Shown: piece after piece, positions 54,682 to 61,577 of the stretch
Layout of the letters: each line of letters opens with the position of its first letter
Numbering within the stretch: position 1 is the first letter of the stretch
Program-made: the position numbers and the translations under genes
NCBI RefSeq assembly: GCF_036511935.1
Contig: NZ_AP028878.1
Span: 1,674,001 to 1,738,000, forward strand
Direction of reading: 5' to 3'
DNA: 64,000 bases
Source: Marinobacter nanhaiticus D15-8W
GTDB taxonomy: Bacteria; Pseudomonadota; Gammaproteobacteria; Pseudomonadales; Oleiphilaceae
Notes under the pieces: generated by a model
What the model was told of the DNA's origin: nothing
Seen by the model: only the letters and a program-made list of their open reading frames with translations
Databases searched by the model: none

Positions 54682-55626
54682 ATGGAGACAGCGCTGTTTT
54701 TCCAGGTCTTCACCGTCACGGGTCCGGTGTTCGCGATGCTGATTGCCGGCGTATACCTGCGTAAGGCACGGCTGATCAACGATGCGTTCATCGCCACGGC
54801 TTCGAATCTCAGTTTTCGGGCCCTGATGCCCACGCTCCTGTTTTTCTCGATCCTCCAGGCTGACTTGGATACGGCGCTTCAGCTTGATCTTATCGGCTAT
54901 TTCTACCTTGTTACGCTGCTGACTTTCGGGTGGGCGTGGCTCTGGTCATTGAAACGCGTTCCGGTGCGGGACCGGGGTGTCTACGTGCAGGGTGCCTTTC
55001 GCGGCAATTGTGGGATCATCGGTCTGGCCCTGGCAGCGAGCCAGTATGGCGTCTACGGCCTGTCCACTGGCGGGGTGATTGCCGGCATCGGCATCGTGCT
55101 CTTCAACGTGTTGTCGGTCGTCGTATTGGGTATCTACAGTCCGACATTTGAGAGCGATATCAAATCGGTGCTCAGCAACCTGGCGCGCAACCCTCTGATC
55201 CTCAGCGTGTTAGCTGGACTCCTGGCGTCTTGGGTGGGGCTCGGGCTGCCGGAATGGGTGATGGTGTCCGGCGATTATTTCGCGTCCATGACCCTGCCAC
55301 TGGCGTTGGTCTGTATTGGTGGGTCGCTTTCCCTGGGTTCGTTGGTGGATTCGGGACGTTTGGCTATCAGTGCCAGCCTGATCAAGGTGCTCTGGACCCC
55401 GGCGTTGTTTACCGTCATCGCCTGGCTGATCGGTTTCGAGGGCCGCGACCTGGGCATGCTCTATCTCTTCCTCGCCAGCCCGACAGCCGCCGTCAGTTAC
55501 GTTATGGCGCGGGCTGCAGGAAGCGACGGCAAGCTGGCAGCCAACATCATTGCCATCTCCACCGTTTTTTCCATGGTGACCATCATGTTCGGCCTTTATC
55601 TTCTCGAGCACTACGGTTTGATTTAA
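54682..55626 (+). CDS. AEC-family (auxin efflux carrier) permease
   Basis: The 314-residue protein has about ten membrane helices and the AEC layout of two halves, with FRALMPTLLFFSIL, GAFRGNCGIIGLALA (the N-G-x-x-x-G type turn) and CIGGSLSLGSLVDSG. The family moves carboxylates such as malate or malonate, or auxins. The start (ATG 54682) is nine bases after the hydroxyacid dehydrogenase stop, so it is likely to export or import a substrate of that enzyme. It converges on the LysE gene with six bases between stops. Confidence 0.85.
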   Translation: METALFFQVFTVTGPVFAMLIAGVYLRKARLINDAFIATASNLSFRALMPTLLFFSILQADLDTALQLDLIGYFYLVTLLTFGWAWLWSLKRVPVRDRGVYVQGAFRGNCGIIGLALAASQYGVYGLSTGGVIAGIGIVLFNVLSVVVLGIYSPTFESDIKSVLSNLARNPLILSVLAGLLASWVGLGLPEWVMVSGDYFASMTLPLALVCIGGSLSLGSLVDSGRLAISASLIKVLWTPALFTVIAWLIGFEGRDLGMLYLFLASPTAAVSYVMARAAGSDGKLAANIIAISTVFSMVTIMFGLYLLEHYGLI

Positions 55627-55632
55627 CCGTAT

Positions 55633-56238
55633 TCACCGCGCCAATGGCAGGTAGATATACTCGTACCCGATGGCCACTGCTACATACAGCAGTAATAGCG
55701 CCATAACGCGGTTGAACCAGCGAAAGAAAGCCGGATGGTGGATGCGTTTGCCCACCAGGCTACCTACCAATGAATAGCTCCCCGGCGCACCGATGGCGAG
55801 CAAGGCCAGCACGCCTGACCAGAGCACCAGCGCAATGCCGTGGATACCGACGCCGGGAAACTGGATGGTGGCAATCGGCAGGGTGGCGACGATGCCCTTT
55901 GGATTGAGGAGCTGGGTGACCAGACCCTCCCGGAAGCGCAATGGACGTGTGGCCCGGCTGTTTTCCTCGATCTCGACGCTGGCCCGTAGGATCTTGAACG
56001 CCAGGTAGGCGATGTAGGTACACCCCAGGACGCTCACCAGGATAAGGCCGTTGCCTCCGACGACGTTGGAGCCGACCCAGCCAAAGAACAGGAACAGGAT
56101 CAGCATGGCCGTGCCAACGCCCACGTAGAAGCCGGACGATGCGCGGAAATGGCCATTGATGCCGGAATTCAGGCCGAGCAGGTTCACGGGCCCAGGCGTG
56201 TACATCACGCCTATGGCGTAGGCGAAGATCTCAATCAT
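55633..56238 (-). CDS. LysE-family exporter
   Basis: The 201-residue protein has six helices and a LysE-type opening (GVMYTPGPVNLLGLNSGINGH, where PGP is conserved) and middle motif REGLVTQLLNPKGIVATLP. It would export an amino acid or a related metabolite. The AraC gene lies 36 bases upstream on the same strand and may control it; many LysE genes pair with a regulator. Substrate unknown. Confidence 0.87.
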   Translation of the reverse strand: MIEIFAYAIGVMYTPGPVNLLGLNSGINGHFRASSGFYVGVGTAMLILFLFFGWVGSNVVGGNGLILVSVLGCTYIAYLAFKILRASVEIEENSRATRPLRFREGLVTQLLNPKGIVATLPIATIQFPGVGIHGIALVLWSGVLALLAIGAPGSYSLVGSLVGKRIHHPAFFRWFNRVMALLLLYVAVAIGYEYIYLPLAR

Positions 56239-56274
56239 GGTTAAACCTTTGGGATGCGGGTAGCGAGTGCGCCG

Positions 56275-57105
56275 TCAGGCTGTGACGCTTTGCTGGTACT
56301 GCCTGGGCGTCATGCCGTAGATGCGTTTGAAGCGCCGGTTGAAGTGGCTCAGGTCGGAGAAGCCGTAGCGATAGACCACATCGTTGACCGGTTCGCCGGC
56401 CTCCAGGGCCGTTCGTGCCGCATTGATACGGCAGTTGATGACATACTGGTGCGGCGTGATGCCATACTGGCGCCGGAACAGGCGCAGGAAGTGGTATTTG
56501 GAAAGATTGGCGGCGTCGCTGATCTCTTCCAGCGACAGGTCCGCGTCGACATGATTGTGGATGAAGTCCTTGGCGCGCCGTAACAGCACATCGGCCCGCC
56601 GCGCCACCTCGTCCGGCTCGAATCGGCCGACGCGTTGAACAACCCGTGACGCGATCTGGTAAAGCGCGTGCTCCTGGTCGATACGGCTGCCGACATTGTT
56701 GGCAATCAGGCGTACGAGTTCCATGAGGTGTCCGCGCAGGACTGGGTCGTGCGTCAGGGTCTCGCTCATGCGGATATCGCTGGCTTCCTCCGCGCCCGCA
56801 GCATTGGCGAACAGCGGTTCGATCTGGCGGGGATGCACGTAGAGCATCACGTAGTTGAGCGGTTCATCGCCACCGGAATTGCCGTCGTGCACTGCGTCCG
56901 GATTGAGCTGGATAATGTTGCCGGGCGGGCTACGGTGATAGACGCCGTTACTGAAGAAATCCTGACGGCCGCTCAGGGTGACGCCAAAGGCGTATTCCTC
57001 ATGTGCGTGCTTGTCATAGGTGAAGGTGTCCATGGCAGCTTCGAGTGCCGTCACTTCGGGCAAGTGCACGCTTTTGATAAATCGAAACTGACTGTCTTGT
57101 TCCAT
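56275..57105 (-). CDS. AraC-family regulator with N-terminal cupin
   Basis: The 276-residue protein has an N-terminal cupin-like effector domain (HAHEEYAFGVTLSGRQDFF and PPGNIIQLNPDAVHDG) and a C-terminal AraC DNA-binding domain with two helix-turn-helices: LSLEEISDAANLSKYHFLRLFRRQYG (in parts) and PVNDVVYRYGFSDLSHFNRRFKR. It is encoded just before a LysE exporter gene, a frequent regulator-exporter pairing, and probably controls it. Inducer unknown, likely an amino acid. Confidence 0.92.
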   Translation of the reverse strand: MEQDSQFRFIKSVHLPEVTALEAAMDTFTYDKHAHEEYAFGVTLSGRQDFFSNGVYHRSPPGNIIQLNPDAVHDGNSGGDEPLNYVMLYVHPRQIEPLFANAAGAEEASDIRMSETLTHDPVLRGHLMELVRLIANNVGSRIDQEHALYQIASRVVQRVGRFEPDEVARRADVLLRRAKDFIHNHVDADLSLEEISDAANLSKYHFLRLFRRQYGITPHQYVINCRINAARTALEAGEPVNDVVYRYGFSDLSHFNRRFKRIYGMTPRQYQQSVTA

Positions 57106-57225
57106 TGCCGATTCCCCCGATGCTTAAGGATACTTTAAAACGGGTATGAGGGAATGGCTTGGACAATATTGCTCGAATGGACCATGCCGTAAAACTGGCC
57201 CTGAAGCTATCAAGGAGATTGAATC

Positions 57226-57684
57226 ATGCCTTTTGTCGGCGAAGTGGAAACCCGCTGGATCGTGGAGGAAGGTCTCGACCGCCGTATGGAGCTGTTGGCG
57301 CCGTTTGCCTTCATCGATAGCGAGGGCCGTACCTGGCCCGCTGAGTCGGGCGACGTCATCAATGGCGCCAGCCTGCCGGAAGCCATCTGGTCACGCCTGG
57401 CGGGGACGCCCTTCGTGGGTGATTACCGCAGGGCTGCTGTGGTACATGATGTCGCCTGCAATAAGCACATCCGCAGCTCTCGGGACGCCCACCGCATGTT
57501 TTATGAGGCCATGCTCGAGGACGGCGTCGATCACCGGCGCGCCATGCTGTTCTATGTAGCCGTACGGGCATTCGGCCCCAAGTGGCAGGAGGGCGAAGCC
57601 CCGGCGCCTTTCGATCCGCAGTTGCCGGACGATCCTGATTTCAGCATCGTCGAGGCAGCGCTCGACAATGCGTTGGGAGAGTGA
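57226..57684 (+). CDS. DUF1353 protein
   Basis: The 152-residue soluble protein has the DUF1353 pattern: EVETRWIVEEGLDRRMELLAPF, then WPAESGDVINGASLPEAIW, the VVHDVACNKHI motif and FYEAMLEDGVDHRRAMLFY (cited in parts). The VHD and His/Asp residues suggest a metal site. The family occurs both in phages and in chromosomes, and no other phage gene is nearby. AGGAG lies six to ten bases before the ATG. Confidence 0.85.
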   Translation: MPFVGEVETRWIVEEGLDRRMELLAPFAFIDSEGRTWPAESGDVINGASLPEAIWSRLAGTPFVGDYRRAAVVHDVACNKHIRSSRDAHRMFYEAMLEDGVDHRRAMLFYVAVRAFGPKWQEGEAPAPFDPQLPDDPDFSIVEAALDNALGE

Positions 57685-57977
57685 GTCAGTCCCGGTAAAA
57701 CTTACCCTTTTCGCCGCCTCGTCCCGGCCTCGGTTAACTGCAGGTTCCGATATAAAAATTATGAGTTGGTGGCAGAGGCCGATGAAACCATGGCGATTCT
57801 TCTTCCTGGCGCAGTCTTCGGATAATCGCTGGTCGCTTTATCTTGCAACGGTTTGTGAGGCGGGCGGCGATGTTTGATAGGTGGGCATGAGGATGCGCGA
57901 TATTTGCACCATTTAAAGTAGTATCGACGGGTTTACGCTTTAAACTGGTATGGCATATCCATGAACCGGAGACAGAA

Positions 57978-58913
57978 TTGGGCGAGGTAGTTGGTAGTCC
58001 TGCAGCAACCACCGCATTGCGGCAACTTGAGGAAAGTCGTCACTTTCTTCTGCGGTTGATCCGTATGACGAGTTCGATCGAGGGGCTCAAACGGGGTATC
58101 GAGGATATGCTGGCCCAGGGGGAGCCGGCCGCGGACAGCGATCCGGAGGCGACCCAGTTTATCGAGGGCCTGGGGCGCAAGGTGCGCAACATGTCGGATG
58201 CAGAGGTGGCCTTACGGCTCGAAAAGCTGGACCTGAGGATGCATGGGTTGTTTTCCCGCATGATGCCATTGATTGAATGGATCAGCGCCGGCGAAGCACG
58301 CGTCGATGACCGGATGCTGGCTGAAGCCTCGAACGACATCGATGCCCTCAAACGCATGTCGCGGACAGCATTGGCCCTTCGTGGCATGCTCGCCCGGCGA
58401 GGCCTCAGCATTCCTGCTTTCCGCTTGCCTTTGGATCGGGCAAAGCTACAGAAAAAGCTCTTTGCCATCGCACGTGAAGAGCAACAGGCACGCCGGGAGG
58501 TTATCCAACAGGTCAGGGCCATGGGTAATGATGTGCGCATGTTGCTGGAACGAACCGATCTGTCTGCGGCAATGCGCCAATTACTGGAGCAGTTGCAGAC
58601 CGGATTGCTTGCCAATCTTGAACATCTCAGAGCCGGGCACGGCGTCGCTGAATTGCCACTACCCATAGAGACCGCTGATTTCGGCATTGCTCTACCCGAA
58701 GCAGATCAGGCATCGTCGGAGGAGGACGAGCCTGTCGTAGTAAAGCCGACCTCAAGTTCAACCGTGACAGGCGGCAGCCAAGCGCCCGTGGAAGCGACAC
58801 CGGACAGCGATAAGCCCTCACTGCCCGGTATGTTTCGTTCGGTATGGTTGTGGTTCAAGTCGCCTTGGGAAGTATCCTGGCGCGATATCCGACAGGGCAG
58901 ATATCGCGGCTAG
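57978..58913 (+). CDS. Helical protein of unknown function
   Basis: I do not recognise this 311-residue protein. TTG at 57978 has GGAG six bases upstream, and an ATG alternative at residue 30 lacks such support. The first 220 residues are helical and Arg/Leu/Glu-rich, for example LRLEKLDLRMHGLFSRMMPLIEW and KKLFAIAREEQQARREVIQQVR (in parts). A low-complexity Glu/Ser/Thr/Pro linker follows at about 235-275, and a Trp-rich C-terminus (MFRSVWLWFKSPWEVSWRDI) closes it. The tail may touch a membrane. It converges on fetB. Confidence 0.6.
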   Translation: MGEVVGSPAATTALRQLEESRHFLLRLIRMTSSIEGLKRGIEDMLAQGEPAADSDPEATQFIEGLGRKVRNMSDAEVALRLEKLDLRMHGLFSRMMPLIEWISAGEARVDDRMLAEASNDIDALKRMSRTALALRGMLARRGLSIPAFRLPLDRAKLQKKLFAIAREEQQARREVIQQVRAMGNDVRMLLERTDLSAAMRQLLEQLQTGLLANLEHLRAGHGVAELPLPIETADFGIALPEADQASSEEDEPVVVKPTSSSTVTGGSQAPVEATPDSDKPSLPGMFRSVWLWFKSPWEVSWRDIRQGRYRG

Positions 58914-58931
58914 GTCTCCTTCACTTGCCCG

Positions 58932-59738
58932 TTACGTCCCTGATCGTTTTTCCAGCCGGTCAAGACGCAGGCGTTCCCGTTCGTCGAACAGGCGCCGACT
59001 GCCCAGGTTTACTGCGATTACCGAGCCAAACCCCGCCCCCACATTGATCGCGAACATCACCAGGATTTGATATTTAACCGCGACCCCCGGCGGGCTTCCA
59101 GCCAGGATCTGGCCCGTCATCATGCCGGGCAGGCTGACGATGCCGGCGGCCGCCATGGCATTTATGGAAGGAATCAGGCCGCTGCGCATGGCGTCCCGAC
59201 GGATATCGCCTACCGCCTCGCGCCAGGTCTGGCCCAACATCAGCCGGGACTCGATCACCGATTGCTGGCGCCAGACTGCCTCGGTCAGGCGATCCAGGCT
59301 AAGGGCGATACCGGTCATGGCATTGCCGAGGATCATGCCCAGCAGGGGAATGGCATACTGCGGCGCATACCAGGGATTGGGACCGATAATGACGGTCAGC
59401 AAGAAAATCGTGACCGTAAACGAGGATACGAACATCGCGCCGGTACCCAGGCCGAAGGCCCAAGCGCCGGTCAGACGTCGGTTCTGACGGGCCATGACCT
59501 CTCGCCCGGCGACGAGCAGCATGACGATCGCCAGCAAGATCACCCACAGAACGCCGGCGTTGGCAAACAGCGCTTCGAGCACCAGTCCGATCAGGGCGAG
59601 TTGAATGACCGTGCGGAGGGCTGCGACCAGGAGACTTCTGGTCATGCCCAAATGCCCGAAATAGGTAAAGGCGGCCAGCAGCAGTACCAGACCTGAGGCC
59701 AGCGCCAGTTTCCACCAGGCGATATCGATCACGTCCAT
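58932..59738 (-). CDS. fetB: Iron/metal export ABC permease FetB
   Basis: The 268-residue protein has seven membrane helices and FetB/YbbM motifs: LAAFTYFGHLGMTRSLLVAALRTVIQL (in parts), AIPLLGMILGNAMTGIALSLDRL and GIVSLPGMMTGQILAGSPP. In E. coli the fetAB pair exports iron and helps resist oxidative stress. The start overlaps the fetA stop by one base (TAATG), so they are coupled. A C-terminal charged tail (RRLFDERERLRLDRLEKRSG) extends into the cytoplasm. Confidence 0.93.
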   Translation of the reverse strand: MDVIDIAWWKLALASGLVLLLAAFTYFGHLGMTRSLLVAALRTVIQLALIGLVLEALFANAGVLWVILLAIVMLLVAGREVMARQNRRLTGAWAFGLGTGAMFVSSFTVTIFLLTVIIGPNPWYAPQYAIPLLGMILGNAMTGIALSLDRLTEAVWRQQSVIESRLMLGQTWREAVGDIRRDAMRSGLIPSINAMAAAGIVSLPGMMTGQILAGSPPGVAVKYQILVMFAINVGAGFGSVIAVNLGSRRLFDERERLRLDRLEKRSGT

Positions 59739-60343
59739 TATGTGGCCTCCAGGCGGCCGGACTGGAGGCGGAAATGACGATTGGCCACCCGGTCGATCTG
59801 CGCGGGGTCGTGGGCGACCCAGAGTGTAGGGATGCGGTGCGATCGAATCTGCTCCAGCAACCAGGTCTCCACATCCGCGACGCGATCCGGATCCAGGTTG
59901 CTCGTCGGCTCGTCCAGCAACAGGGCTTCCGGCTTAAGGACGAGCGTGCGCAGCAGCGCGAGGCGCTGACGTTCCCCGCTTGACAGGCGGCTGATGGACC
60001 AGTCGCTCACATCCTCATCGAAGCCCAGGGCCTTCAGATCATCCTGCGACAGGGAAGTTGGGAAGTGCTCTCCCACCGAATCGAACCACCACTGACTGTC
60101 TGCGGGGACCATGATCACCCGACGTCGCCAGGCATGCCCGGTCATGTCTTGCTGGTCTTGGCCGTTGAGTCGGATATGGCCATCGTGAGCTTCAATGTCG
60201 GCGATGGCCCGCAGCAGCCGGCTCTTGCCGCTACCGGAAGGGCCTGAAATGCACACGATTTCACCAGGCGCGACGGTTAGGCCGACGCCGCTAAGCTCGC
60301 CTACGGCGACATCGTCGAGGTTTAGGCAGCCGGGTTCAGACAT
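59738..60343 (-). CDS. fetA: Iron/metal export ABC ATPase FetA
   Basis: The 201-residue ATPase has Walker A GPSGSGKSRLLRAIAD, a signature LSSGERQRLALLRTL, Walker B LLLDEPTSNLD and the switch His in VAHD. The N-terminus (LNLDDVAVGELSGVGLTVAPGE) is FetA-like, and it is the short single-domain form. It drives the FetB permease. It starts the two-gene fetAB unit. No strong ribosome site precedes the ATG; GAGG at about -18 is weak. Confidence 0.92.
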   Translation of the reverse strand: MSEPGCLNLDDVAVGELSGVGLTVAPGEIVCISGPSGSGKSRLLRAIADIEAHDGHIRLNGQDQQDMTGHAWRRRVIMVPADSQWWFDSVGEHFPTSLSQDDLKALGFDEDVSDWSISRLSSGERQRLALLRTLVLKPEALLLDEPTSNLDPDRVADVETWLLEQIRSHRIPTLWVAHDPAQIDRVANRHFRLQSGRLEAT

Positions 60344-60457
60344 GTTCGCTATCCGCTTTCCTCTTCATGGCGGGAAGGTGGGTCAAGAGGGGAAAGTGTA
60401 GCGGAATGAAGGTGTAGCGGAATAACCGTCCTTTGTTTGTGCTCAACTTGAGTAGAC

Positions 60458-61576
60458 TCAGCTCGCCAGGTGTTTCCGGAAAAGCACCAGCGCGAACAGG
60501 AACACCACCAGGCCAATGCCCAGCAACGCCAGGAATTGAGGCCAGACGATGGACAGGTCGGCGCCCCGGTAAAGGATCGCTTGCGCCAGACTAACGAAAT
60601 GGGTTGTGGGTGCCAGTTGCATGATGGCCTGGACCGCAGACGGCATGGTTTCGACTGGTGTCATGGCACCGGAGAGCATCTGCAAGGGCAGTATGACCAG
60701 GAAAATGAGCAGCCCAAGTTGCGGCATGGAGCGCGCCACGGTGGCAATGAGGATGCCAATGGAGGTGGTGGAGAAGAGATGCACCAGCGTACCGGCCAGG
60801 AACAGCAGGATCGAGCCCCTGACGGGCATGGCCAGGAACCCGTGGATAATAAGGGTGATCGATATCGCGGTAGCCAGCAGGATGACCAGGCCGTTGGCCC
60901 AGACTTTGGCCAGCATGATCTCCAGGGGACTGAGCGGCATCACCATCAGGTGTTCGATGGTGCCATGCTCCCGCTCCCGGATCAGCGCGGCGCCGGTGAG
61001 GATGATACTGATCATGGTGATCTGCTGGATCAGCTCCATGGCGCCGCCAAACCAGGTGCCATCGAGATTGGGGTTGAAGCTGGTGCGGGTAACCAGCTCC
61101 AGCGGCGAGGTTTCCCGGGAACTGCCAGCCGTGAGGAATTCCTGGGCTTCCGTGGTAAACAGTTGCTGGATGTAGTTGGATCCGATAAATGCCTGGCTCA
61201 TGCGGGTGGCATCGATATTAAGCTGGATCGAGGGCTGGCGGCCCTCACGCACGTCCCGCTCGAAGCCGCTGGGAATAACGATGGCAAAGGTATGGGTGCC
61301 CTGGTCCAACACGCGGTCGATCTCGTGCATTCGGACGGTATCCGGTGGAAGGAACCAGGGCGGCTGCAGCGAATTTACCATCGCTTCAGATAGGACACTC
61401 TGGTCTTCATCGACCACGGCAACGGGCGCATTGTGAAGATCCGTCGAGCCGCCAGTCCCTGCGGTATACACCATGAAGGTAAAGGCAACCACGACGAAAA
61501 TGAGGAGCACACGGTCCCGCCGCAAGCTGCGCAGCTCCTTGATGCCAAGGTGATAGACGTTCCGCAGGAAAGCCAT
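60458..61576 (-). CDS. ABC-2 type permease (YhhJ-like)
   Basis: The 372-residue membrane protein has an N-terminal helix (RDRVLLIFVVVAFTFMVYTAG), a large extracytoplasmic domain and five C-terminal helices, the ABC-2 arrangement, with EREHGTIEHLMVMPLSPLEIMLAK as its hallmark cytoplasmic helix (cited in parts). It starts one base after the stop of the RbbA-like gene and matches the E. coli rbbA-yhhJ order. Together they export an unknown substrate, probably with an HlyD partner outside the window. Confidence 0.9.
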   Translation of the reverse strand: MAFLRNVYHLGIKELRSLRRDRVLLIFVVVAFTFMVYTAGTGGSTDLHNAPVAVVDEDQSVLSEAMVNSLQPPWFLPPDTVRMHEIDRVLDQGTHTFAIVIPSGFERDVREGRQPSIQLNIDATRMSQAFIGSNYIQQLFTTEAQEFLTAGSSRETSPLELVTRTSFNPNLDGTWFGGAMELIQQITMISIILTGAALIREREHGTIEHLMVMPLSPLEIMLAKVWANGLVILLATAISITLIIHGFLAMPVRGSILLFLAGTLVHLFSTTSIGILIATVARSMPQLGLLIFLVILPLQMLSGAMTPVETMPSAVQAIMQLAPTTHFVSLAQAILYRGADLSIVWPQFLALLGIGLVVFLFALVLFRKHLAS

Positions 61577-61577
61577 A

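Noticed and set aside
57226..57684. DUF1353 gene as sign of a prophage
   Set aside because: DUF1353 occurs in phages, but no integrase, structural or lysis gene is near, so a chromosomal copy is the simpler reading.
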